DNA of 64,000 bases, from assembly GCF_041296385.1 (NCBI RefSeq), contig NW_027183992.1:221001-285000 (forward strand), in the 5' to 3' direction. Positions 46,837 to 57,540 of this stretch are shown one piece after another. The translations under genes were made by a program, and so were the position numbers. Under the pieces are notes generated by a model. It searched no databases, was not told the origin of the DNA, and saw only the letters and a list, made by a program, of their open reading frames with translations. The DNA is from Aphelocoma coerulescens (Eukaryota; Chordata; Aves; Passeriformes; Corvidae). Within the stretch, counting starts at the first letter, position 1; each line of letters opens with the position of its first letter.

Positions 46837-47187
46837 AATATTACCGTGTCCCGCAGCCGTAGGGAGGAGGAGAGAAAATCCAGCAGGCAGGAATTGTGCA
46901 GCAAGATTGATTTCTTTAATTATTTTACAAACCCTTTTATAGACTTTTTTCTTCATAGTCTAATTGGACAAGGGATCAGCCACCCCTTGGTGGAGGATGA
47001 TTGGCTAGAATCCTAAAACATCCATTGTCAAAATATTTTTCTACTATAGTATAAACAAGGCTTCTCAAAGTTGCAGGTGTTTCATTGTTTATAGAACTCT
47101 GCTACTACCTTCTGTGAGAGAGAAAAGTCTCTCACAGACTTAGAAAATAGCAAGAAAATTCTTGCTAGCAGCATTTTTGTATCCACA
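46837..47187 (-). mobile_element. LTR copy A of a direct pair
   Basis: On minus it starts TGTGGATAC, has CTATAAAAG (complement near 46938) and ends near GCGGGACACGGTAATA. It is about 90% like 48297-48644 by eye. It lies in the HYDIN intron between the first two exons. No target duplication was found. Confidence 0.7.
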
Positions 47188-47772
47188 CAGGTCTCTCACG
47201 CACACGATGCTCAAAGCTGGCAGAGCTAAAGCACTCCCACACTCCAGTGAAGTTTCAGCCCCACCAGCTGGACTCTTCCCATACCTCAGTATCCTGGTGT
47301 CCCTGGGGGAGGATGGTCCCTTGGCTGGGAGTCATTGTAAATTCCTTTGGCTCCACATAAAAATGAATTCCCTTCCTCCAGGATGGGTCAGTATTGTTGT
47401 GCATTTGGTCATACCAGGTAACAACAGGCCCTGAACCATCGTCCGGAATGCAGAGCTTGAATGTCAGGGACGCCGAAGAGGTGTTAGTGAGGCGAAAGTT
47501 CTTGGTGTAGGGAAGGCCTAGGAAAAGGACACAAATATCCATTCAGGCACCAATTACATCGTGACTCCTGGTGTGAATATCTTGGTAGGATGAAAGTGTG
47601 CTTGGAGTTTTGTAGAGAAATGGCTGAGTGAACAGGGACATGTATATGTGCACAATCCAAGCTATATTAGTGAACTGTCCTTGACTAGGGAAAAAAGAGA
47701 GGAGCAATGCTGATGTGGCAAGCCAACAGGATGTTGGGGAGGGCGATGCTGACCATAGAAAGAGAAAGACTT

Positions 47773-47981
47773 ACGTTAGTTAGTCGCGTGCATATTAATC
47801 TGCAACCAATCGCTTGCTATTAAAGGCCGCGTGAACAGTAGCTGTAATCCAATAGTGCGGAGCTTGCTTATGCGTGCTTGGGGAATTAGGGTATAACTAT
47901 GGGACTGACAATAGAATAAATGGAGCTCCATCATATCTCTATGAGAAGCGTGGTTCATCCTGGCAGATCTCTGGCTATTTC
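47773..47981 (+). mobile_element. 5' LTR end of a betaretrovirus-like element
   Basis: Contains a TATA-like GGTATAACTATGGG (47890), AATAAATGG (47913) and ends directly before a primer binding site. The upstream end is indistinct (ACGTTAGTTAG near 47773). Confidence 0.6.
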
Positions 47982-47999
47982 TGGCGCCCGACCAGGGAC
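47982..47999 (+). promoter_or_regulatory. Retroviral primer binding site (tRNA-Lys type)
   Basis: TGGCGCCCGACCAGGGAC differs at one position from the site complementary to tRNA-Lys3. It lies immediately after the LTR as expected and sets the element's orientation as plus. Confidence 0.8.
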
Positions 48000-48158
48000 C
48001 GTTCCTCAGAGGAAGATATGCTCGCTGATCACTGAAAGAAGGGTGACGATGACGAGCGACAGAGACACTGCAGGCAGAGAGTGTCGACCGCGAATCAAAG
48101 GACGTCGGTCAGGCCAGTAAGAAGGGTTGCTACCTTCCCTCCATGATACCCTGCTAGC

Positions 48159-48300
48159 ATGGATTTAGAGTTTGTGGCAGCACAGGAATTACTCCTCAGT
48201 ATCCTCACTAAGCGAGGGGAGGAGGTCAAGGAAAAGGATCTAAATAAGCTCATTTTATGGGCATGGGAGTATTACCGCCAGCCTGGTTCCTACGGTATAT
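48159..48300 (+). pseudogene. gag 5' end (matrix), cut by an LTR insertion
   Basis: ATG at 48159 opens MDLEFVAAQELLLSILTKRG and continues through KDLNKLILWAWEYYRQPGS. This is the helical start of alpha/betaretroviral matrix proteins. At about 48297 it runs into LTR copy B; capsid, nucleocapsid, protease and RT are absent. Confidence 0.65.
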
Positions 48301-48644
48301 CACCGTGTCCCGCAGCCGTAGGGAGGAGGAGGAGAGAAGGTCCAGCGGGCAGGAATTGTGCAGCAAGATTGATTTCTTTAATTATTTTACAAACTCTTTT
48401 ATAGACTTTTTTCTTCATAGTCTAATTGGACAAAGGATCAGCCACCCCTTGGGGTGATTGGCTAAAATCCTAAAACATCCATTGTCAAAATATTTTTCTA
48501 CTGTACTATAAACAAAACTTTTCAAGGTTGCAGGTTGCTTGGTTGTTTACATAACTCTCCTGCCTCTTCTGTGAGAGAGAAAAGTCTCTCATGGACTTAG
48601 AAAATAGCAAGAAAATCCTTGCTGGCAGCATTTTTGCATCTACA
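48297..48644 (-). mobile_element. LTR copy B of a direct pair
   Basis: Same family and orientation as 46837-47187: starts on minus at TGTAGATGC, has CTATAAAAG (complement near 48399), ends near GCGGGACACGGTGATA. It separates the gag start from the integrase end of the surrounding element. Confidence 0.7.
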
Positions 48645-48955
48645 ATGAGTGAGTGGGGTGTGGATCACATCACTGGCATCCCTCACTCGCTCACAGGCCA
48701 AGCCATCGTAGAGAGGAAACATCAAACACTAAAAAGACTGCTAGAACAACAAAAAGGTGGCAGTGAGATCTCTACCCTCATCACAAGACTGTCCAAAGCG
48801 TTGTTCACTTTGAACTTTTGAAACTGTTCCTATGAGGAACCTGATCCTCCCATCATGAGACACTTCACAAACTCTGCCAAACATAAACTGACTGAGAGAC
48901 CTGAGGTCCTAATAAAAGACCCTGATACTTTACAAATACGTGGCCCGTACCCCTA
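48640..48955 (+). pseudogene. Betaretrovirus-like integrase, C-terminal part
   Basis: Begins within the catalytic core: WGVDHITGIPHSLTGQAIVE, with the catalytic-core Glu, then RKHQTLKRLLEQQKGG. A stop at 48819-48821 and frame changes follow, with the C-terminal domain (RPEVLIKDP, LQIRGPYP) reaching 48955. Upstream core residues are lost. Confidence 0.7.
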
Positions 48956-49189
48956 GTCACCCAGGGTAGAGGCTATGGGTGTGTTTTCACCCCAGAGAGT
49001 CCAAGATGGATCCCTGGGAAGTGGATCAAACCCTTTTTGAGACCACCTGCGGATGCCAAACAAAGGAAAGAAGCTGCCACAGCCTGGAAAAGAAGAAAAA
49101 CCAAGCCACCTGGAAAAAAGACTCCTCCTCCAGGCCTGAAAAACAAATCCTCCACCTCCCAGTCTCCTTAAAATGTGTCTCCCTTCCCA

Positions 49190-49510
49190 AAATGACTCCT
49201 CATTTTGTTTTGAAAGAGGGGGAGTCCAAGGGACCCATTGTTATTTAAGTTGATTGTATTTATATTAATTTTATTTGTGTTATACTGTTCCTAAAGGTAC
49301 CTCCCTTGACAGCGTGATGACATCCTACCTGCTGCTGTCCCACCTGCTGCTGCAGCTCCTCCTCTGCACAGGGAGCTCCAGCAGGAGGATTCCTTCCATT
49401 ATCAAGGACATCGTATGGGGTTTCTTTATGGAGTTGTTAATTTTATTAGCCTTTCCCATTGTTAAGTGTTTGGTTTTGAAATCCCTTAAGCCTTCCCCCT
49501 CATTTCAAAG
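49190..49510 (+). pseudogene. env-region remnant with hydrophobic segments
   Basis: At 49316-49372 a leucine-rich stretch (SYLLLSHLLLQLLLC) and at 49420-49470 a second hydrophobic stretch lie between integrase and the polypurine tract. This fits deleted env (leader and membrane anchor). No receptor-binding region is recognisable. Confidence 0.4.
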
Positions 49511-49514
49511 TAAT

Positions 49515-50230
49515 AAAGAAGGGGGAGCTGTTGGTGTGAACCCAGCCCAGTGCAGGGCTGGGGCTGCATAATGCCAATCAATCCCAGCCCCTCCCCTGGA
49601 TCGAGTTCCCCAAAGAGGCCGACTCAGAGGTCGATGGGCGGCTCAGAAGCCTAAGCTGCACCCCCTGGGCGGTGCCCGGGTCCAAGCCACCTCCCCCGGA
49701 CCGGGAAAATTCTCGGTTACTCAGTCGTTCATTGGTTCTGTTCTAACTCCCGCCTCTCGGTTTCCCCCCCAGTGGTTCTTGTGACATTGTGTCCTCCCCC
49801 TGGCTTGTAACTCACTGGTTGTTTTCCCCTTTCACCGCGGTTTTCAAATTCCCTATAAAACTGAGGGGAAAGCCTCAGTAGCCGATCCCACCAATCCCAT
49901 CACATACCAACACATCGGATTCCAGCCTTCCGAGCTCGTTTGGGTAGCGAAACTGCTAACAATAAACCTGTTAGAAGTCAAACCTGAACAGCCTCTCTCT
50001 TCCTTTGTCTCCGAGCTAACATGAGCCGATCCCATCGGCTCCTGCCGTGTTCCCTCTGCCGAGAAGCCAGCCAGCTAACCCAGCCGGCAGCTCTTTTCCT
50101 CATTCCGAAGTCGCTTCTGCGACGGGCAGAAGTAGCGCAGCTGGAATGACTCTGACCTGGGGCACGCCAGAGTTGGTGCCTCGAGCTCCAAACGCTGCGT
50201 TACCAGTGCCTACGGATTCTGTGAGTACAA
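49515..50230 (+). mobile_element. Polypurine tract and 3' LTR
   Basis: AAGAAGGGGGAGC (49516-49528) directly precedes TGTTGGTGTGAACCC at 49529, the classical start of a 3' LTR. CCTATAAAAC is at 49852 and AATAAACC at 49960. The right end was not fixed; 50230 is an estimate. It does not resemble the 5' LTR at 47773-47981. Confidence 0.65.
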
Positions 50231-50234
50231 CTCA

Positions 50235-51715
50235 GAGCATCTCGAGTGCAGGGGAGGTGAAATGCTCATGAGGCTCTGACGGGCTGAGGGTTTCTGATCA
50301 CTCCCAGAATATTTCCAATACAAGGATTTTGATAGAAATGAGGACATTTCCTGAGACTTTGTTTTCAGTTTCCTACCATTGGAGAATGGTGGGGAGGGAG
50401 GATAAATATTAAAGGTGTTATGAATTTTGTCAGTTCCCTGGGACATCTGAACTGTTCCTTTTAGTGATCAGCAGGTGCACAGGAGATCCCTCGTGTGCTT
50501 TCAGCCACTCCTGTGCCCATGGACAGCACCAGCATCACCTTGGCTGGACCCATCAGGCTCAGTCTGAGCTGTCCTTTCTCCAAGCTGCAAGCAGAACCTG
50601 CCTCAGCCAGTGCCCTGCACACAGGCAGGTTTCTGTAGGGCCAAGGAGAGTGCACAGAGATTTGGGGTCTGTGAGTGCTGGCAGGAAGAGATCAGGCACA
50701 GGGAAACAGCTCCAGAGGAAAATCCCCCAGAAGCAGAGATGAGATCAGGGAAGGAGAGAAAACAAACCCAGCAATGTGTCAGGGAGAGTTTAGAGATCCC
50801 CACAGGATCCCCTCCGATGCAGCCCCTCCCTCTGAAGAAGCCCCCTCCCTCCTGTGCCCCCCAGCCAAGCCTCTGCCCTCAGGGCCGGGGCTCCAAGGCG
50901 TGAAGCCCCTCCTGTGCAACCAGAGCTGCAGCAGAGCTGTGGGGCAGCTCTGCAGTCCCGGGCCCAGTTCCCTCTGCAGAGCACAGGGCTGGGAGCAGCT
51001 GCCCGGCCCTGGGGGCTCTGGGAGGGGGCACAGCTGGCTCAGCTGGCTCAGGGTGACGCTGGCCCGGTGCCCGGCTGTGGGCAGGGCTGTCAGTGCAGCC
51101 AGGGCAGCAGCTCAATCTCCCTTCATCCAGTGCCAGCTCTGGGACTCTTGGCTCTCTCCCCGAGGTTTCCTTCCAAGCTGGGAGTTCCCTCCAGGATGCA
51201 AAGGTGTCCTGGAGCATCTTTGTGTTATCTGAAAGGCCCAGAGAGAGGAGAAAAGCAGAGATGCTACAAGTGTGAAAATGCTGTCAGGTTGGTGAAATGA
51301 GCCTGCTATGTCCTCGGCTACGAATGTGGTGCTGAGACCTTGAGAGAGGGATGGACATTTGGGGGTCTGTGGTGGATCCATCTGCTCCCAGCAGCACCTG
51401 GTGATCTTTAAGGGAAACATGGGAGGGTGAACATTCTGCATTTGAGAAAAGTGAAACAGAGAAACTCTGAGCAGGTCAGAATGACAGAGCACCTCCCCTG
51501 AGTCTCCACTCATCATCTTGCCTTGCAAAAGTTGCTCTGTTCTCCCTGAGGGCAGCAGAAAGGTTGAGGATTTCTGATACCCAAGAATACCAGGAGAGAT
51601 ACAGGGGGAACTTAAAAACAAAAAGCCCAGAACTCTTAAACACAAAAGGGTGTCTGTGTGTGTTCCAGGGGAGGGTGTACAGGAAATGGCTTTGGTTGTG
51701 GTTACAGACATCTCC
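50235..51715. other. Olfactory receptor 5' flank; no other gene recognised
   Basis: Nothing recognisably coding. The segment ends in CTTTTTCTCCGTGGCAG at 51747, a plausible acceptor for a 5' UTR exon of the receptor gene. Confidence 0.4.
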
Positions 51716-51771
51716 TCTAACTCTTCACTGTCTTTTTCTCCGTGGCAGAACCCAATGCCCGGACACAGCCA

Positions 51772-52703
51772 ATGTCCAACAGCAGCTCCATCAGCCCCTT
51801 CCTCCTGCTGGCATTGGCAGACACGTGGCAGCTGCAGCTCCTGCACTTCTGCCTCTTCCTGGGCATCTCCCTGGCTGCCCTCCTGGGCAACGGCCTCATC
51901 ATCAGCGCCGGAGCCTGCGGCCAGCACCTGCACAGCCCCATGTTCTTCTTCCTGCTCAGCCTGGCCCTCAGCGACCTGGGCTCCATCTGCACCACTGTCC
52001 CCAAGGCCATGCACAATTCCCTCTGGCGCACCAGGCACCTCTCCTACTCAGCATGTGCTGCTCAGGTGTTTTTCTTTCTGTTCTTCATCTCAGCAGAGTA
52101 TTCCCTCCTCCTCATCATGTGCTACGACCGCTACGTGTCCATCTGCAGAGCCCTGCACTACGGGACCCTCCTGGGCAGCAGAGCTTGTGCCCACATGGCA
52201 GCAGCTGCCTGGGCCAGTGCCTTTCTCTACGCGCTCATGCACATGGCAAATACATTTTCCCTGCCCCTGTGCCAGGGCAATGGCCTGGGCCACTTCTTCT
52301 GGAAATCCCACACATCCTCAAGCTCTCCTGCTCCAAATCCTACCTCAGGGAACTTGGGCTCATCACTGTCAGTGTCTGTTTGGTATTTGGCTGTTTTGTG
52401 TTCATTGTTTTCTCCTATGTGCAGATCTTCAGGGCCGTGCTGAGGATCCCCTCTGAGCAGGGCCGGCACAAAGCCTTTTCCACGTGCCTCCCTCACCTGG
52501 CCGTGCTCTCTCTGTTCCTCAGCACTGTTATGTTTTCCTACCTGAAGCCCCCCTCCATCTCCTCCCCATCCCTGGATGTGGCAGTGTCAGTTCTGTACTC
52601 GGTGCTGCCTCCAGCCATGAACCCCCTCATCTACAGCCTGAGGAAGCAGGAGCTCAGGGATGCCCTGAGGAAAAGGATCACGGCTGGTTTTCAGCAGCAA
52701 TAA
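51772..52703 (+). pseudogene. OR14-like olfactory receptor, one frameshift
   Basis: Seven-helix odorant receptor of the class expanded in birds. ATG at 51772 (MSNSSSISPFLLL) gives an N-glycosylation site, LLGNGLIIS in TM1, LHSPMFFFLLSLALSDLG in TM2, MCYDRYVSIC at the end of TM3, and KAFSTCLPHL before TM6. NPLIYSLR in TM7 is in a second frame that ends at TAA 52701-52703. The frame changes at about 52300, in TTCTTCTGGAAATCCC, where one base is missing from the expected Cys codon in extracellular loop 2. The rest of the length (about 310 codons) is normal. A one-base sequencing error would give the same picture. Acceptor CGTGGCAG 24 bases before the ATG suggests an upstream non-coding exon. Confidence 0.85.
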
Positions 52704-52709
52704 ATTCTC

Positions 52710-54180
52710 ATTCTCCTGCAGAGCTGCTCTGATGTGACTCATTAATGCCCACTCTGTGTCCTGTGTTTGTTGCTGCTGACACAGGTGTTACGCTGCTGTG
52801 AATTTGTTCACACAAAAATCTTTGTCTGTTCCATTTTTAATTTGGTATTTGCCTTTCCAGTGTGACCCAGAGACTGTAGAAACGGGGAGCCGCACTACAG
52901 TATGTGTGTGCTGGAACAAAAGAAAGAAGCCTGTGTTGTCTTGTTTCCCTGACATCTTTCCTCCCTGACTTCTCTGGAGCCGCAGGGTCGGTGCCTCTGG
53001 GCAGAGCTGGGGGAGAAAAGAGTCCCAGCAGGAGAGCACTGCCAGGGAGCCCCAGGGCTTCTCCTCTGTAACTCCTCTTCCTTCCCTTCCACACTCCCCT
53101 GCAGAGCCCCTGCGTTGGTTTCAGGCCTCAGGGCTCTGTCAGCTGGGTCCCAGTCCTGCTGTGTGACTGCCCAGGGACTGCAGGCAGGGACAGGCCGTGG
53201 GCACTGCTGGGACAGAGCTGGGCTCTGCAGCAGCATTTCCATCATGCGAGGGCATCTCCCCAGTGCAGGGCCTGAAAGCTTCAATCTCCTTCCCAATTTT
53301 GTCTCCAGGATGTGCCCAACGCAGCACCCTGGAGAGGAAACCAGCCCTGAGCAGCAAAGGGTGGCAGTGCTCAGGGTGGGGGCACCCAGCAGTGCCCTGG
53401 CAAAGCCAGCGCCGCTGCCAGCAGGGGCCTCTCTGCCCAGCTCACAGAGGTTGTTCTTCCCTCCATGGAGGGACATCCAGGGACCGGGTCAGGGCTCCGC
53501 GTTTGCAGTGCACGGACAAGACACAGCCCTGAACACCCTGAGCTCACCCTGGGCTGAGCTCCCTGCCAGGCTCTGGCAGCGGCAGCAGAGCCCAGGGAGC
53601 CCCTGCCCGTGCTGCAATGAACTGTCTGTGAGCGTGCCAGGGAAGGACTCGTGTCCCTGAGCAGCCCTGGGGCTGTGAGCAGGGCATGAGCCCAGCTCAG
53701 GGGTGGGCACCCGACAGAGCCCTGACACTTCTGGGTGTGCCCATAAGAGAAGGCTTGGGCAAGGTGACCGTGGTAAAACCTCTCTGTCCATCAAGTGACA
53801 GCCAAGTGTCTCTGGCACTGTCCCTCCCCAGCCAGGCACCAGGAGAAAATAAGCTGAGAAAACTGTGAGTCACCATGAAGAGAGATTAATGGTTAGGGAA
53901 AGGAAGTAAAGAGCAAAGGCCAAATGCAGAAGCAAAGCAACCACAGGGAGGCAAGAATTCAGTGCATGGAGTGGCTGCCTTGGAAGACAAATGGATCAAT
54001 ACAGAAAATCCAGACACCCTCTCGCCCCCTTCCTTTCCCTCAGTCCATTGCTGACCATGACGTCCCATGGAATGGGAGATCCCTTGGGTCAGTCCAGCCC
54101 AGCTGTCCCCTCCCTGTGCCCTTGGGAACACTTGCCCACCCCCAGCCCATGGTTTGGGGGGGCTGCAGAGACGCCTCATG
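52710..54180. other. No gene recognised
   Basis: Flank of the olfactory receptor. Open frames are compositional and nothing was assigned. Confidence 0.4.
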
Positions 54181-54864
54181 CGGGGCCAGCCCTGCTCAGG
54201 GACAGCCAAAGCCTTGGGCTGGGACCAAGCCCGCTGCAGCCACAAGTGGCAAGCACAGCAGCCCAGGGGCTGCTCTGGACAAAGGCAACTCCAGCCCAGC
54301 CACAGCCTGGCCAAGGGGGCTCAGGGGGCTCTTCCCACCTCTGTCATTCCATGAATCTTCTCCCTGCAGAGCTCTGTGGAGACACAAGTGACAGAGAGGC
54401 AGAAGCAGAGCTATAAAATGCACCAGTACAAACACAGCAGCTCCTGTGAGGAATGAACCCTCCCAAGGCAGCGCTGGGGCAGGAGAAGCACCCAGAGGGA
54501 GGATGAGCTCAGGGCATGTGTGTGTGTCCAAGGCACAGAGGGTGAGGCTGGGCAGAGGTCAGGGCAGGGCTGGCAATGGCAGCGCAGAGCCGAGGGCAGC
54601 GAGATTGTCCATTGGGACACGGCGCAGCCTCATGGAACTCAGCAGGCCCCTGTGCCAACATGGAATCTCATGGAAACACGGCTCCACTGACAAGGCGGGG
54701 CCTCAGAGGACGCAGGTGCCACTGGGCCATTGCCAGCTCCTGTGGAATCCAGTGTCCATTGTGACACAGCGCAGCCTCAGGGCTACATGGGGACCATTGT
54801 GACAATCTCATGGAACCAAGGGTCACTTGTGACAGAGAGGGGCCACATGGAACACAAGGGCCAC
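54180..54864. repeat. Shared module and minisatellite, partner of 14.9-15.8 kb
   Basis: 54500-54545 repeats 15625-15672 in the same orientation. 54600-54860 is a minisatellite with units like GTGACACAGCGCAGCCTCAT GGAA, related in reverse complement to the array at 14935-15325. Confidence 0.55.
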
Positions 54865-55800
54865 TGTCGTGGTTTGACACTGTCTCAAATATCAGGTAGC
54901 CATGAAAATCATCACGAAGGGCTCATGAGTTGAGATAAGGATTGGGAGAAAAACATTCTAAGTTCAAAACAGGCTCAAACTTAAAGGCATAAAGTAAATT
55001 TATTATTAACGGAGTAGGATAATGAGGAAGAAAATAAGCCTTTCAAACACCTTTTTTCCTCTCCATCCCCTCCCTCTTTCCCTCCGACAGCGCAGGGAGA
55101 CAGGGCCTGGGAGTGTTCAAGCCAGTTCATCACTCGAGATCTTTCTTCAGTTCCCTCAGGGAGGGGAGTCTCTTTCTTCTGCTCTGCCATGGGCTCCTTC
55201 CCACAGGAGACAGTTCTCTGTGCACTTCTCCAGCGCGTTTCTAATTTCACGAGTATCAGTCCCTCCCAGCCTGCTGTAACGTGAGTCCCTCCCACGGGCA
55301 AAACGGTCTTCCCAAAACTGCAGGTGTGGTCATTAGTCCATGGGGTGTAATCTTTTAAGGATCAGCTGCTTCAGTTCGGAAGCAAGGGCCCTCTTTCTCT
55401 ATCTCTGGAAGCAGGAGCCCTCTCTCCCTGTTCAGGTCTCCCCCTGGATTACAGCTTTTGTAGCACCCAGCCGCTCCGCTGTGAGCACCTTTTCCCACGG
55501 GCTGGGAGTGGATCTCTGCATCCCCCCGTGGACTTCATGGATCCCAGGGAGACAGTTTGTTTTATCCCAGTCCTCAGCACGGCTTGCAGAGAAAATCTCG
55601 ACTCTGACGCTGGGAGCATCTCCTGCCCCTCTTTCTTTCCACTGACCTTGGTGCCGTCAAGTTGTCTTTCTCTACATGTCCTCACTCCCTCCTCTTTCTA
55701 CAACTAGGAGGAAAAAACTGCTGCTTGTAAATGATGTGTAAACATGTTAAGAATAACCTTTCTATGCAGATATTAACTAGTTAACGTTATAACTGGGGTC
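54865..55800 (-). mobile_element. Passerine LTR, right end uncertain
   Basis: Begins TGTCGTGGTTTGACAC at 54865, resembling the 3' ends (on the other strand) of known bird LTRs that end in CAAACCACGACA. A/T-rich sequence at 54980-55060 and 55730-55850 fits the other regions. No target duplication was confirmed. Confidence 0.5.
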
Positions 55801-55835
55801 AAAGTAACAAGATGCTAATATAGCTTGAGTTATAA

Positions 55836-56364
55836 TGAAAAGCGGACAGAACTCCACTACTAAATAAGTAGTAAAGTAGGTGGGTATGCTTTATTCCAGC
55901 GCTGGGACGCACGGGGGATCGCTCCTCCAAAATCACGCGTGCCGACAGCTGCATTCAGCTCGGTATTTACTGGGTTACAAGTTCCATATTCATTAAGTTT
56001 CCTAACAAACTTATACATATTCATCACCTAGCCCCGCCCAGCCTCGCTTGGTTTTATAGTGAACTCAAAAGTCATTTACATCCGCGTAGCGCTTGCGCAG
56101 TGTTGTTTGGTGGTTGTGGTAGGGGTCTTCCGAGGGTCTTGTGATGAAGTCAGGGGGAGTCTTCCTTGTCTGAACTTTTCAACTTTCCCTCCTGCGCATG
56201 CTCTTTTATACCTTTGGCCTGGGTTTAAGCTTTGGCACTGGTTTGAGCTAGTTTTGGGATGAGGCAGGATGTCTGTCTGAGACTCCCGCTGGTCTTATCA
56301 GTGGTCTCTTATCTTTTCTTCCTGCTCTGCTATGCTGACCAAGCTAGATGCATTGCTCCTGACA
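55836..56364 (-). mobile_element. Second LTR (minus)
   Basis: On minus it runs TGTCAGGAGCAATGC ... CGCTTTTCA. CTATAAAA is the complement near 56053, and a GGAATAAAGC poly(A) motif is the complement near 55893. No matching flanking duplications were seen, so the ends are approximate. Confidence 0.5.
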
Positions 56365-56520
56365 AACGAATTCTTCTGCTCCCCATCCCCCTGATTCACT
56401 GGTCCCAGTGTATCCTGGTGTCCCATTCTCTCCCAGTTCATCCCATTCTGTCCCAGTCCTTTCCGGTCCCTTCCTGACAGCCACCGCCGTTTCCTGTATC
56501 TGTGTTCCCCTCCCCCCCCA

Positions 56521-56810
56521 AGGCTGCCCCTCCACCCCCCAAGATGCTGACGGGGATCGGGGGCTTCGTGTCGGCCTTCGTCTTCCCGGCACTGGGGCTC
56601 GGCTTCTACCTGCGCAAGCAGGTGACGGGAGGGGCCCGGGGGTCGTGTCCCCCCTCTCCTGGAGCTCTGTGCTCCCCCGGGGCCCCCCCGCCCGGTGTCA
56701 CCCCCTTTGCTCTGCCCACAGAGCTCCTGAGCCTCCGGCGGCCGCAGCCCCTCCCCATGGCCTCGGGCCCGGCCGGGACCCCCCCGCCCCATCCCCGGCG
56801 ATGATTTTGG
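56521..56810 (+). pseudogene. MHC class II beta membrane exon and cytoplasmic tail
   Basis: 56521-56621 encodes KMLTGIGGFVSAFVFPALGL then GFYLRKQ and a GTGACG donor. This is nearly the bird class II beta transmembrane exon with its GxxxGG-type helix motif. 56722-56805 follows CTGCCCACAG and gives ELLSLRRPQPLPMASG to a stop. No beta-1 or beta-2 exon lies upstream on this strand: 56380-56480 is CCCAGT-rich intron-like sequence and then LTR. It is therefore an isolated 3' fragment, probably left by deletion or LTR insertion. Confidence 0.75.
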
Positions 56811-57178
56811 GGGGTCGTGTGTCCCCCCCAGCCCCGCTGTCACTCTGCCCCTGCCCGGCTGCTCCCAGTGTTCCCAGGAAGGCTTCCCAGTTCGCCCCGG
56901 TCCCGTTTATTGGGGAACAGTGGGAAGGGACTTTGGGGGATCCCGCGGGGGGACCGAGAGTGGAGGGGGCAGAACAGGCCCCAGGATGGATCGAGAATGG
57001 GGACCCCCGTGTGTCACCCCGCCCCCGGGGGGCCCTTGGGAGGCACCTGAACCCCAAATCGGCACCCAGCGAACCCCAAAGGCGCAGAGACCCCCCCTAA
57101 GCCGCCCCACAGCCCCCAACGACCAACCAAAATCCCCCGCGAGTATCAGATAATCAGAGAAGGCGCTGAACAACCTTC

Positions 57179-57222
57179 AGCCAATCAGAGCGCGCGGCGC
57201 TGGTGACTCACCAGTTGCCAGG
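57179..57222 (-). promoter_or_regulatory. MHC class II-like X/Y promoter module
   Basis: On minus CCTGGCAACTGGTG (57222-57209) resembles the X1 box (RFX site). AGTCACC following it resembles X2. CTGATTGGCT (57188-57179) is a Y box (NF-Y site). The gap between X1 and Y is 20 bases, the spacing typical of class II promoters. The module points toward lower coordinates, where no class II first exon was found. Confidence 0.55.
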
Positions 57223-57329
57223 CAGACCCGCAGCGCTCAGCGCTCCCCACCCGGACCCCGCCTGCGCCCCCCCCTCGCTCCCAGCGCCCCCCGCCAGGGG
57301 AATTTGAGGAGGGGGCGCGTGGGGGGCGC

Positions 57330-57540
57330 CCAGACCGGGCCCAGAGCCCAGCGCTGCCCCAGCCCGACCTGTCCCGGCTCCATCCCGGTTCCATCCCGGC
57401 TCCTCCCGCGGGATGCGACCGCGCTGGGACAACGGGGGGCCAAGGGTGGGCGCTGGGCCCGGGGGGAGCAGGAGAAGGGGTGGAGGAGGAGGAGAAGGAG
57501 AAGGAGGCACCTTTTAATGATATTTTATTGAGTCTCATTT
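57330..57540. other. GC-rich block shared with 2380-2560
   Basis: GACCTGTCCCGGCTCCATCC and the GGAGGAGGAGG run recur here. Followed by TATTTTATTGAG (AATAAAA on minus) at about 57521. Confidence 0.45.

Larger units (their letters stand above)
40678..47517 (-). pseudogene. HYDIN: HYDIN partial copy, seven collinear exons, frameshifted
   Basis: HYDIN is a giant protein of the ciliary central-pair apparatus built of ASH/MSP-like domains. Exons on minus: 47517-47285 (LPYTKNFRLTN...PQGHQDTE), 46108-46008 (VTLCSNTVMEYYRC), 44123-43988 (CIVPKLKVYPY), 43556-43392 (KRKEDTPVFYSSSEPCGIV), 42174 to about 42010 (ADIYPSPRLIEFV), 41665-41423 (NGGYRFHWLYWT...PPEEEGQSL) and 40811 to about 40678 (EVQDYVLCEATIGE). 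The first five are in order and phase with HYDIN and have AG/GT borders, except that the fifth has no clear donor. Between exons five and six the rest of one ASH domain is missing. Exon six changes frame by one base near 41480; exon seven runs into TGA. No upstream or downstream exons are present, so this is a broken segment of a much larger gene. Confidence 0.8.

Noticed and set aside
54860..56483. GCCAC on both sides as a target duplication for one long LTR starting at 54865
   Set aside because: The interval contains a second, different LTR and CCCAGT-rich MHC-type intron, so the match is probably chance.
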